This document shows positions 41,484 to 53,937 of a stretch of 64,000 nucleotides of DNA, piece after piece; position 1 is the first letter of the stretch, and each line of letters opens with the position of its first letter. Location: assembly GCA_030490835.1 (NCBI GenBank), contig CM059975.1, positions 34,318,133-34,382,132 of the forward strand, written 5' to 3'. The DNA comes from Annona cherimola. Its lineage: Eukaryota; Streptophyta; Magnoliopsida; Magnoliales; Annonaceae. Under the pieces are notes generated by a model that saw nothing but the letters and a program-made list of their open reading frames with translations, searched no databases and was not told the origin of the DNA. The translations under genes and the position numbers were made by a program.

Positions 41484-43235
41484 TTGTTAGTTTAAATTTT
41501 GAGAATGGAATTTTTATAAGAGGGATGGATTATGAAACATTACAAGTGTAATATCTAAGAACTTAACGAGCCAAAATTACAGACCAAGAGTATCCAAATT
41601 TTAATGATTAACAATGAATCTTTGAGATTATTAAGGCTACTAATGAGTCTTTAAAGTTCAAGTGCAAAGCATTCAAGTTGCAAAGTTAAGTCAACAACAA
41701 CTTGGGCAATAGAAGCTGTACTCTAAGTTGACTTAACATGCGAGTTGAGCGAAGTCGTAAACCAAAGTTGACTTAGACTGTAACTCGGAGTATGTCAGCC
41801 ACTTAAAGCTTCCTCTGATTGAAATTTGAAGGTTAAAGTCTCACTCCAAGACTTCAGTTGAATCCAAAGTCGACCTAGAGCTTGAGACTTGAGGAATTGT
41901 ATGGCGAGTATTAAAAGTGAAGTCGCAACCCCAAGTTGATTCCATATGTGACTTGGGTCAAGTCTCACATGAAATCGACCCACAAGCAAGACTTGAAGGG
42001 AAAAAGATCTAAAGAAGGAATTTTTGAAGTTTCATAACCCCAACGTATAATAAAGTCGAAGGCTAAGTGGACTTCACATGCAACTTAAGTAAAGTCTGAA
42101 GTCCCAAGTCGGCTCCACATAGAACTTAGAGAATAAAGGCTGAAGGAAAACTTTTTGAAAGGAATTGAATGATTGAAATCGTAGACAAAGTCAACTCCAA
42201 TATTCAACTTGGATGAAGTCACAGAGCAAGTCGACTCCGGATGTGACTTAGGTTGTAACAGTAATATTTTTTTGAACGTTGGCGCATTAAATGTGTGCCA
42301 CCTACCACATAATGTTCAAGTTTCTTTCAAATCTATTTAAGAGATGTGGAGTAGCATTCATGGCGTTAGCTAGAGAATTGAATGAGCTTTAACATTCTTC
42401 TCTACGAATATTAAAAGCTACATTAAATGATTTCCAAGCAAGCCTCAAGAGATAACTGCAAGAGCTTCAAGTTTTCATCTAAATTTCATCTATTGAGCTT
42501 TTTACTATGCTTCATTACTCTACACAACTTTATAACATGTAGATTTACTTTATTTTAAATTTTTTTTATAATTAGCTACTTGGCTTGTTATTGAAGACCA
42601 AGGCCAAAGTGTGATATAAGTAGTGACTGGTTGAAGTGGAACTCACCAACTACTTAAAAGATTATTGAAAAAAGGTCTTATAGAGCTAAAATCTCGAAGA
42701 GAGCTGAGGCTTTTGTTGTAATCATGTTGTAGTAGTAGAACCCAATATATAAAGGAGTATGTGCTTGGAAGAGTGGAGTAGGAGTGTTGCTTGAATTATT
42801 ATAATTCTATGTGTTATTTTGTAATTGTGTGATTGCTTTATCCATTGTTCCCTCCATAGCTTTAACTGTTTCATTTAAGAGAATTAAGGTAATCAGGGGT
42901 CAAGTTTCAATTTGCTAAGAAATTTCTAATAACCCAATTCACCCTTCCCTCTTGGGTTAAGTCAATAACTCAGGACCATAATATCAAGTTTTGGGATGAA
43001 AATTTTGTAAGAGATGGTAGATTTTGAAACCCTAAGTTCCAAGTGTTAGTTTCAAAGTTTTGAGGATGGGTTCTCATTTACAAATGTTAGTTTAAATTTT
43101 GAGTAAATTTTTTTGTAAGGAATGCAGACTGTGAAATCTTAAATTTCATAATTGCTAAGGTTAGTTTTAAATTTCAAGGATGAAATTTTTGTAAGATGGG
43201 TAGAGTGGTGAAACTCTATGTTTTACAATTAATTT
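41484..43235 (+). repeat. About 80-bp degenerate units (41484-41555 and 42985-43235)
   Basis: One unit before and about three after an old LTR, each like GTTAGTTTAAATTTTGAGGATGAAATTTTTGTAAG-GGTAGATTGTGAAA. The wording recalls the pol end and polypurine region of chromovirus-type gypsy elements, here in tandem. Confidence 0.5.
41556..42984 (+). mobile_element. Old, degenerate SIRE-type solo LTR
   Basis: Collinear with 39547-41253 but strongly diverged: GATTAACAATG near the start, decayed GTCGAC units (41700-42250), GAACGTTGGCGCATTAAATG, CTTGGAAGAGTGGAGTAGGA, AACCCAATTCACCC and the end ACTCAGGACCATA. TSD not resolved. It sits inside the 80-bp tandem units. Confidence 0.75.
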
Positions 43236-43619
43236 TACCTTTTATACTAGGGAAGGATAAATGAAAAAATAGTAAGATAAATTAATTAGTGCAAACTAAG
43301 ATAAATTTACAATAAATGAGAACCTTAAATTTAGTCAAAATTTAGGAAGAGGAGGGATTGACATTACAATTAATGAAAAATCATTTAAAAGGGAGTTAAT
43401 TAATAAATTTTAGAAGAGTAGAGACAAGAAGGGAATAAAATACAATTTAGAAAGAGTAAATAAGTAAGAAATAGATATTCAGAATTTTTTAGAAGGAATT
43501 CAAAAATTCAGAATCTTACCAACTCAACGATTTAAATTCATAGACCTTTTAAGAAAAAAATGAATTGGAAAATTTTTGAGAATTGGGGGTCCAATTTGCA
43601 GCTTATGTTTATTTATTTT

Positions 43620-44950
43620 GTTTCGCCTAGATTATTATGCTCTCCACAAGTGCATGAGTCATAGCCTAAAGTATATAAATATCAATCCCACATGAAATTT
43701 GAAAATTGAAGACTCTAAGGATGTAATTACTTTAAAATAATGAAAAGAGTAGATGATAGAGTATAAAAAATATTAAAAGGAAAATACTGCTAATCTAGAC
43801 ATACGGATGGGATATACAATCAAGGGATATCAGATGTCTAGAATCTAGGGTTTTACATATGACTTTTCTATAATGGATGATTAACTCGCTTGTTTGATCT
43901 AGATATTTGTACTAAATGAGAACAAATCCTAATGTAATATTGTATCCTTTCTTAAGGCATAAAAGACATACCCTGCCTTCATAACCACCTTTCTCGCAGG
44001 ATTTAATTTATTAAAATTCATTAAGTTTTGCAATAGTTCATAAAATTCTTTAAGGGTATTTTGCCTATTATCATTATCTAAACTCTCAAGTTTAATATGA
44101 TGATTATCCTATTTTAGACTTCTACATTTTGGTTCTTTCATAAAATGTATGAAGTCATACCAAAGTATGGGCCGATACACTAAGCAGGTATTAAAATCAT
44201 AAAACATCAAATCAATATAAATCATCTTTCATAAACAAGCAAAATTAAATCATTCAAGCATAGTATCACATGCTACATCCCTAAACCCTATAAAATAAGT
44301 TTAGCTATAAATAGTTCAGCTTAAACCACACAGCAAAACAATGAAACCTTATTAGTGTAGTATTTAATACTGTGTTGAATATCTCTCGTCAACTTGTCTC
44401 TTCTTTTCTCTCTCTTTTGCTCTTCTCTTTCTCCAAAACCTAGCCGCCAACTTTTGCTTAAAGATGGCCTAAAAAGTTCTCTAATTCGTGTTGAAATGTG
44501 CTTAAATAGTTTCCTCATAAAGATTACGTATAATTTCAAAAAATCGACACACAATGAATTCAATATGCAGAGTTCCACCTTGAACACAGTTTGAATTGTG
44601 TTTAGCCTGACTAGACACAGTTGTACCATGTCCCTTGTTGGACATATGATTTACAGGCCCATTGCTTCCTAAATTTTGGCCTGACACAGCTAAGCTGTGC
44701 TAGAACTCCTCCTACACATTTTAGGTCACATTGATCGTTGTTTTGCTTGTTTGGCACTTCAAATCTTCCTCCTAGAATGCATTTTACTTCTCCACTTTCA
44801 TACCTCCAACTATTTGCATTGATTTTGCACTTGATTTACTTATCGATAAAAATGACAACCGAACATGAGTATTTACACTTAACTAAGCTAATTATGGTAT
44901 TTAATCTTATAAAGACATAATCTAATCAATCTCTAGAGCGTGAAAACACT
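43620..44950 (-). repeat. Gypsy LTR copy 1 (minus orientation)
   Basis: Begins with CACAAGTGCATGAGTCATAG…ATCAATCCCACATG, the segment found next to the primer site in Athila-like LTRs. 44130-44340 aligns with 50620-50830. Quasi-palindromes at 44583-44602 and 44685-44699 (CACAGCTAAGCTGTG). Edges approximate. Confidence 0.6.
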
Positions 44951-46950
44951 TGAAATGTGAGGTATATATGTTACACAACGATAACTCTACACTCGAACTT
45001 TTTCTTATCTTCAAGAAGACATAATTTCTTAACCACAACTCATATATCAAATTGAAATTTTCAAAGATCTCAAGAGTTACGAAGTTAGGCCTATGTTTGG
45101 GTTGAAAGTTACATTAAGCATGTCAAGTATCAAGAATACAAAAATAGAATGTCTATTAGCTTAGTAAGTTTATTAAAGAAAAACTTTGACATGCATTCAT
45201 TAAATGATCAAAAAAATTCCACGCAACTCAATTCAATATGCATACATTTCTACTATTCCACTTCATAGAATTGAGAGCTCAAAAATTATGTAATGAAAAG
45301 CTTTTAACTCTCTTATCCCACATGCAATTATCTTCTTTTTGTCTTCACTAATATAGTGCATAAATTTGAACAATCAAAAGGTCTTTGATAAGTTGAAATG
45401 CTAGGGTGAAACTCATTAGATTGAAGTTCAAAAGAATAGAATTCATGTTTGAACCATCTTTAAATAGACATGAGCTTCTTATAGACATTACATGTGAATT
45501 TCAAAATCCTTTATGTACGAATCTCATATTTATTTTTCTTTCTTCTCAAAGCTTGCTATTACCTTAGTTTTTTTACACTTAACTAAGTTTGACTCACTTC
45601 TTCTTACCATCTAGGAGAAAAACATTTAATAATGCCTAATTATTTAAATAGTTTAATTCTTGTTAAACACTTCAACTCAAAAGATATATTTGGAGATGAT
45701 TCACTTCAAGATGGAATATCGAGGTAAAGAAAAAAATTAAATTTAAAGCTCAAAGTAGAGAACAACATGTAATTTATAAAAAATATAGCTCAAAGTTCAA
45801 ATAAAAAAAATTGTCTCTATTATCTTCATTCTTACATGTGCACTAAAATTTCGCCTTGATAAATCAAAAGAAATTTTTCTAGGATAAGTAGAATAAAATT
45901 TATTCCCATACATATAGATCTCATTAAGTAATTTAAAAGAAAAATATAGATTATTTTGACAAGTGCATGCACAAAACAATCAATTTAACATACCCCACTA
46001 AGCATTTTTTTCATTTTTCATGTTCCTAAAAATTTTAATCATGCAATAATAACACATAAGAATTCAATCCATTTTAGCATTTGCATAGCTTGATAAACAT
46101 TTGCCACTATATGGATTTATGGTATTCACTCAAAGATTGCAAGAAATTTAGTATGAGGTAAAATCTCAACGTATGTTAATGTACCAAGGCAAAATTAATC
46201 GAACTTCGGTTCAATGAATGATTTTTCAATCAAGATCAAAATGCAATATATTGACAATTCGAACTTAGAATTGACATTTTCCTTAATGTCTAGAAGAAGT
46301 CATTAATTCTCTATGAAAATATTAATCAAATATGTATATGAAATAATAGCTAAACAAGTGTCTTTCAAAAGATTGTCACTATCTAGATCGATTTCAATGT
46401 ATGACTAAACATATTAAATAATAGAGTGTGAGTTAATTTTTCTAATAATGTGTTGAGATTTTGAATTTCAATCTTTCCAAGCTTGCTTCTACAAAACCAC
46501 ACATGAAGATTCCATATTAATAAGCATCAAGACCATAACAATATAATAAAATGACTTTAGAAACTCTTATTTTCCTTATACATTGGGTTAACTTTCAAGC
46601 AACACTTAGTTTAAAATCCTTTGTAGTTTAAAATCCTTAGTCTGACTATGATTCTTTCTTATTTGCATTAATCATCCAATTCTCATTCTTGCATCAACTC
46701 GATCTTGGAGCTTGCTTTTAACTTTGCATTCACTTTATATCTTTTGAACTTGCGTATGGATTTTACTTGAAAATATGTCAAAGTAATCTACACTAAAAAC
46801 AAAGTAAGAATGAGGAAAAAGATTTATTACTGTTTTATTGGCATGACTCTCCCATTTTCAGACATTATTATTGTATTATTTTTATTCTATATAAATCAAA
46901 TGATTTTTGGATAAGAATGTGAGTGAATACGATAATTTGAATCAAATATT
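44950..46950. other. Gene-free, probably retrotransposon-derived
   Basis: AT-rich with no recognised domain. By position it may be the interior of a decayed gypsy element. Confidence 0.3.
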
Positions 46951-46959
46951 GCTTGATTT

Positions 46960-48190
46960 AGGTTTGGTTAGTGCAAGACACTAATGATAGATCGGTATGC
47001 GCAAAGTTAGGTGATTTTGGTGCAAAACATGCATAATTCTTAGAGAAGTGAAGCATGGCGACCAAGGCCCATTCAATTTGATGATTTAAAAGAATTTAAA
47101 AGGAGAAAAAATAGTAATCAAAATGACTCAGACCATGTTATGGGAGTTTCAACAGGTTAGGGGCATGTCAGGCAATAAAATTGCACAAATTCAAAGAAAA
47201 ACACATGAATCAAAAACTAACACAACCTAGGTCATGTTCATGGTACAGGCTGCATAATCAAGCTACTGTTGACCCATTTAGTACACATTTTAGAGCAATT
47301 GAGAATATCCTTGGAGTTAGGGTTGAGGTCCAGAAGTGAAAAAAACTCTAAAGCATAAGAAGAGAAGCAAGATTACACATGCTTGGAGCTTTCAAAATAC
47401 CATTGAAGCTTCCAAAATAATAAACTTTCTTTTTCATCTTTCTTTTGATTTAATTATTTTATTTTTGATAAAATTTAAATATAATATTATTTTCTTTAAT
47501 TTTCATTATAAACATACTAAGCTAAATTTATAATCTAAGGTTTAGGCTATAACATATAAACCATGTAAAGGACATCATGGTTTTGCTTGATTTAAGAAGA
47601 ATATTATGTGTTAATTTGATATTTTGTAGATTTAACACTTATTGTGTGTTTGGGCTTCTATTTTGGCAATGATTTCATATATTAGGTAAAGGAACCGAAG
47701 GTAAAAATCTAATGTACGATAATCAAGATATTAAACCTGAAAATCTAGACTATGAGAATAGGTGCGATGATCTTAAGAAATTCTATGAACTACCACAGAA
47801 CTTAATGGGTTATAATTAACTTAATTTCATGATAATAGATGGTTCAGAAAATTAAGGTATGCTTTGCAGGTCTTGAGAAAGGGTGCAAAGTCAAATTGGG
47901 GTTTGTTATCCTTTAACATGTTAAATATGAAATAAAGAAGTATACCATGTATCCATTATAGATGTTGCATGTGAAACTCTGAACTCTAGGTTCTCTCATC
48001 TCTAAAACTTTGAATTCTCATTTAACATTTTGAAGACTTGCTTTCTTCTTTGCTATCTCCCTATTCTTAACTTTTCCTTGTATTTGTTTCAAAATGTTTA
48101 AAATCAAAGTCTAAGTCTCGAAATCTATGTGGTATTGATCTTATTAAATACTATAGTCTACGACTCGTACACCTGCAAAGGGATATGAAC
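46960..48190 (+). repeat. Gypsy LTR copy 2 (plus orientation)
   Basis: Aligns along its length with 49110-50370 (for example GGCAATGATTTCATATATTAGG, AAACCTGAAAATCTAGACTA, CCACAGAACTTAATG, and TATGTGGTATTGATC near the end). Inverted relative to copies 1 and 4. Confidence 0.7.
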
Positions 48191-48389
48191 AGTCATCTCC
48201 TATGATGTCATTGATTTTCTACTCTCAAGCAACGCAAAATATGTAACAATCTTTCAATTTTGATGTTTGGTAGTTCTTCCTTTGATGATGCATGCTTCCA
48301 TAGGATTAGCCAAAGTATCTTAGGCTGATGCCCCTTTGATTACAGCGACCCACAAATAAGAGTTGTCAAAAGAGGGGTGTTTCATAGTT

Positions 48390-48960
48390 GAAAATAAATT
48401 GAATTCTACCTATACATCTATGAAAGCTAAGGCGAATCAGTCATTCTTTACATCAATGAAGGCTCTGGCTATTGCCAAAAATGGCCTGTCCAATGTGATT
48501 GGAACTTGACATTCATCCTCCACATTAAGTACTACAAAGTTGATAGGGATGAACAACTTTACCACTTTCAATAGTACATCTTCAATGATGCCAACTAAGC
48601 GTTAATGGAGCAACCCACTAGTTATAAGGCCATGGATGTCAGTTTGCGATCTCACATCTTTAATTTCTCGCATACTGAAAGATAGATCAAACTCACACTC
48701 GCTACAAAATCACACAAGCTTTATTTATCTGCACATCACTAGGAAGACCGGCTAAGGAAAGCTTTTTGGATTTTTTGAGTTTTTGTTGTAGCTTATTTTG
48801 ATATATAGCACTGCACTCATCAATAATTTCTACTGTCTTGTACTTCTTAAGCTTGCGTTTATTAGATAACATCTATTTCAAATACTTACCATAAGTAGGC
48901 ATCTAGGAGGCATATCAACGAATGACACATTAATAGACATGTTTTACAAAGTGGAGATAA
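48390..48960 (-). pseudogene. Gypsy gag-protease fragment
   Basis: On the minus strand a linker (MPTYGKYLK, LSNKRKLKKYKTVEIIDECSA) is followed by protease-like text (PINFVVLNVEDECQVPITL, FLAIARAFIDV) broken by several stops and frame changes. It matches the same region of the Athila element at 3676-3047. RT and integrase are absent. It lies between two plus-oriented LTR copies, so it is in the wrong orientation to belong to them. Confidence 0.7.
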
Positions 48961-49109
48961 ACTTTACAAATTATTTTTGGAGTTGGGCTATCTATATTTT
49001 TGAGGGGAAGGCAAAAGAGGCTGATATGATGGAGGCAGGATATAAGACTTCTCTACCTTGCTAAGTTATTTTGTTACTATTTTTGGGTATTAATTGGATG
49101 ATAATCTGA

Positions 49110-50370
49110 GTGATTGATATGATTTAAATCATACCTTAATTGATTTAACTTCATTTAGAACAAAATGCTTATGATTGATTCATGCAAAGAAAGGTTAAAA
49201 TGGTGCAATATAGATTATTTCAAGAAGATTTGAAGTACAAGGACCAAAACTCATTCAAGTTGATGATTTAGAAGAATCAAGAGAAGGCAAAACAATGATC
49301 AACACAGGCTAACAATGTGTTTTCACTCGAAACTTGAATTCTTCTTAGGTCTAGTTCTATTCATATGTAAAGCATTGGTTTCGTGCAAGTCCTGGGACCT
49401 AAAGTTTTAGTTCTGGTGGAGTTGCATAATTGATCTGCACTTGTGTTGGTTTTTGCAAATCCTTTATGGAGCACTATATAAAGAGCACTTGTACATGTCC
49501 CAGAGCATCCTGGAACATCCCTTAAGCTTGGATTGAGGTCCGAGAGCTAGACAAGGTGAAGAGCACGAGGCAATAAGTAAGGTGGTGAGTTGCTTGAAGC
49601 AGTTGAGGCACCATTGAAGCTTATAATTAATAAGCTTTCATTTTCTTTCTTTCCTTTGAGTTTAATTGTCACATTTGAGATGAATTTGAAATATAATATT
49701 ATTTTGTGTTTAGATTTAAACTTAAACGTACTTGGCTAAGCTCTTAATTTAGGGTTTAAGATGTAGCATATGTACAATTTAGCGAATATTGTGGTTTGAT
49801 TTTATGTCAATTAATATATTGTGGTTTAATGCTTTCTTGGTGTTAGAGCCTGCACTTTGCCAATGATTTTCATATATTTGGTGATAGAACCGAGATGTGG
49901 AAGTCTAACATACAACAATGAGAATATTAAACCTAAAAATCTAGACCACGAAAATAGGCGTGATGTCCTTGAGGAATTCCATGAACAATCACAGAACTTA
50001 ATGAATCCTCATTGACTTAATTCAATAAAATAGATGGTTAAGAAAAATTAAGGTTATGTCTTGCAAGTTTCAGAAGAGGTGTAATAATAATTTAGGATTT
50101 GTTCTCCTTTAATACATGATATCTAAATTAAATAAGCACTCCACGTATCCATTGCATGCGTCACTTATGAAATCCTACATCCTAAGTGTTCATATCCCTT
50201 GATTTTTTAATTTCTCATTCTGCATTCTTATGATCAACCATCTTCCTTTGTTTTTCTTTCCTTTTTCTTTCTCTTTATGCATGATATAAGTGTTCAAAAG
50301 CAACATCTTAAGTCCTGAATTCCATGTGGGATTGATATCTTATATGCTACAATCTACAACCCGTGTACTT
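49110..50370 (+). repeat. Gypsy LTR copy 3 (plus orientation)
   Basis: Direct repeat partner of 46960-48190. Ends with CCATGTGGGATTGATATC…CCCGTGTACTTTT. Confidence 0.7.
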
Positions 50371-50619
50371 TTAGGGAGATTGCAACACACCTCAACTTTA
50401 AGTTCATGCTCAGACTCCTCTTCTTGCTTTTCGGGTTCTTCGTTCTTACTTCTAGCTTATTTTTCTTCTAATTTTGTTGGCTTTAGATACTTTTCACTTC
50501 AAAGAGTGATTACGTATACTTCTTATATTGGATTAATTTTTAGTTGGCTTGGAAACTTGTCATGATTCTTTATGAAGAGCTTGATGCTTGTTGAGCAATT
50601 TATTTCTCAAGCATCTTAG

Positions 50620-51500
50620 TATAGGTTTACAACTGCTCAAAATTGGCTACCAACTACTCACGCCATAATGCAGGCCCAAACACCAAGCAAACATTAAAAT
50701 AATAAAATATTAAATTAATATAAAGCATCCTTTATAAACAATAAAAACCAAGGCACTCATACATAAGCCATACATTACATCCTAAACCTCAGAATATGGG
50801 TTTAGCTAGACATGTTCTCAATGAAATCAACACACACAAAATATTGCATCAATATCCATTAATAACAAGTCAATCAAACCAATAGAGAGAAGAAAAAAGC
50901 TTATTAGATTGAAATTTTCAATGGTGTCTTGATAGCTCCAAGCAACACACCTCCTCGCTTCTCATCTTATGCTCCTGAGTGTCTCTCACCCTAAACCTTA
51001 ACCCTAGCTCAAAAGATATTTCAAAATGCCTTGATTTTTGAGCAACAAGCATTTATATAGAAGTCTCTCACAACATACAAAACTAAGTCCAAAGTAGACT
51101 AGTTCCACAGCTTCAAGGTGCCACATGGTTCAAACCATGTTAGCCCCAAATTGACATGGTTTGAACCATGTGGCCCTTTAGAGTTTGTATTTTGCTCCGA
51201 AAATTTAAAGGTTTCTAGCCTAATACTCCTTGAATTGTTTTAAAACTTCTTCAACATGTTTTAACTTATTTTTTATGTTGTTTGTCTTCATTTGTGCACC
51301 TTGAATTCCTCTTATCCTTGTGATTTCTTCATCAGCTTCTTAAATCCTCGTTGTTGATACCTAATTCACCTATTTTGTGCAGATATCATCCTCTCATTAA
51401 TGGTTGTGCATAAATAAACTAATTCAATCAATATTCAACATAAAACATTATCTTTATCCACATTTGTATCTAAAAAACATGAAAAATATAAGGTATAAAA
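50620..51500 (-). repeat. Gypsy LTR copy 4 (minus orientation, partial)
   Basis: Aligns with 44130-44900 and, inverted, with 46960-47600 (for example AATGGTRTYTTGA-AGCTCCAAGCA). TATA-like TATATAAA on the minus strand near 51055. Carries the inverted pair at 51121-51173. Confidence 0.65.
51121..51173. repeat. Perfect 19-bp inverted pair in LTR copy 4
   Basis: CCACATGGTTCAAACCATG (51121-51139) and CATGGTTTGAACCATGTGG (51155-51173) are exact inverted copies with a 15-base loop. Each arm is itself nearly palindromic. Confidence 0.97.
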
Positions 51501-51817
51501 ATGAATCAATGTTGCAATTGATAAAAAATTGGTTTTGGTAAGAAGAGGGGTTTTCATTCATTTGTTTTTAATCTTGATGTTCTATTATTTTGGACAAAAT
51601 TTTGAGATGTTACTTGTTAGTAAGACAATGAAAATTTTTGGTGATTTCACTATCTAGGATTATATGTATTTGAATAAAGGTTTTCACAAGGGCAAGACTT
51701 ATAAGAATTATTCACCACATTCAATTGCTTATTTGAAATCTCTTAGACATATAAATTGGACTATGTTGTGTGATGAGATGCACTTTAAATCTAACAAGAA
51801 ATGTTATTTGACAAACC

Positions 51818-53476
51818 TGTTGATCCTGAGTTAATGACAATTACCCAAGAGGGGAGGGGTGAATTGGGTATTTAAAATTTTTCGCTTTAAATAGAAACCT
51901 TATCCCGGATTAATTCAATTCCCTTTTAATGAAACAAATGGAAAGCAATAAGATAATGAAAGCAGAAATAAAAATCAATAGACAAGATTTTATAGTGGTT
52001 TGGGCAACCTTCCCTACTCCACTCTTCCAAGCTCACACTCTTTGTAACTTGGGTTCCACTATGTATTCCATGAATACAACTAGAGCCTTCGCTCTCTTCT
52101 AGATTCAAGCTCTAGGGATTCTAGCTCTAGGGGGCATATACAACACTTAGCACAAGTAGGTGACGAGTCCCCACTCCAGTTACAACGCTTACTTTACTAT
52201 CACTTAGTTTGAAACACCAATATCAAACTAAGCATCAAAATCAAATAACAAATTCAAAAAGAGAAAGATCTACACTTTACAGTTTTTGTAGGAAGTTACA
52301 GCTCGAGGAAGAACTCGTAGAGGAAAGGAATCGATTAGCGTTGAAGCAACCAGCAAGTTTGAAGCTCGTTCTTCCTTCAAAAGTGTATAGATCACTCAAG
52401 GCTAGGAAAATGGAATTTTGATTCTGTTTCTGCTCTTTTCTATATGCTTTCACGTTCACTTGAGTGTCTATATATAATGGAGGAAGAGATTTGAACGTTA
52501 GAGAGTTGGTTGGCGCGTAATAAATGCGCCAACGTTCAAATTTTTGAATGTTACGACCCAAGTCGCAGGCTGGAGTCGACTTCGGGTGTGACTTCACGCA
52601 AGTTGCAGGCTGGAGTCGACTTTGGGTGCGACTTCAGGTATATGCAGGCTGCTCAAGTTCCTCCTCAGGTCGACTTGGTCTCAAACTTGACCCAAGTCGC
52701 ATGTGGAGTCGATTTTGTGTGCGACTTCGGATTTCTGTAATTTCCAAGTCTCTTCTTCAGGTCGACTTGGATTGGGACTTGACCCAAGTCACTGCTGGAG
52801 TTGACTTCGGTGCGACTTCACTTCCTTAGCTTGCTAGTTGATCTTGAATTTCTTGGAGATAGCTTTGGTCGCTTAAATTTCTTCAAATTAAATGTTCTTT
52901 CACTGAATTATATTATTTAGTATGGTTATCCTAACTTGAAAACATTTGGTTCTATGTCTTGAAATCTCAGATTCTTGGATCTTGGAGTTCATGAAAATGT
53001 CCAAATGTGTTTTCTTAATCCAAAATGATGAATTTATGCAACTTTGCTTATCTTGGACTTGATTTGTTCTTCATTTGATCCAAGTTGGTTGTCTAGGTCG
53101 ACTTAGTCTTCAACTTTACTTAAATCGAATGTCAAGTCGACTTGGTCTGCGACTTTGTTCTTCAAATTCTATGCTGTCAGTCTGAAGTCGATGCTGGAGT
53201 CAACTTGGTCTGCGACTTCAGCCAAGTCACAGGTGGAGTCGACTTCGTTTGCGATTTCGGCAGCTCTTAGTCCCCAATTTCAACGCTGGACAAAAAATGC
53301 CCTTTGAAGTCAATGTTGGAGTCGACTTGGGGATCGACTCGACTTGTCATGCTTCATATTTTTTATTTTTATATCCTTAAACATTGCATAAAATATATTA
53401 GTCGCCAAAACTTACTCAAATTGAGTTGTTAATCATCAAAACACATACTTTGGGTATTTTGCCTTTGATTTCAACA
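51818..53476 (-). repeat. 3' LTR of the outer SIRE element
   Basis: Runs TGTTGATCCTGAG (51818) to TTTCAACA (53476) in plus coordinates, collinear with the LTR at 56111-57831 but diverged. Same GTCGAC clusters (52555-52810, 53095-53345). A purine tract on the minus strand (GGGGAGATTATTGG) follows at 53481-53497, as a polypurine tract should. Confidence 0.85.
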
Positions 53477-53937
53477 CTTCTTTCCAATAATCTCCCCATT
53501 TTTGATGATTGATAAAACTGATTTGAGTATATAGCTTTTGATATCTTTAAAACATACCATTTTATCCTATTTTAACATTTTTAGGATAATTATAGGTCAT
53601 TTGCCTTTTGAACTTAATGAAATTTACATTCATAATCCATTTCAACATTTGCACATTTCATTTTCAATGATTTCTTAAATAAGTCATAAGTTAAATATTA
53701 CACATAAACATTCAATCGACCATTTCAATTTCATAACAGAATATAAACAGAGCATATAACAAACTTTTCATAGGTAAACAGAACATAAACAAACTTTTTA
53801 ATAAATTTTTCATATATTATCAAAGCATTATATACAAGTTTCAAAAGTAAATGCAAATGCAAACCTATATACAAACTACCAACCCAACATCCTAAAAACT
53901 AAAAACAAAACAAACTCAACTATTCTCCCCCTTTTTG

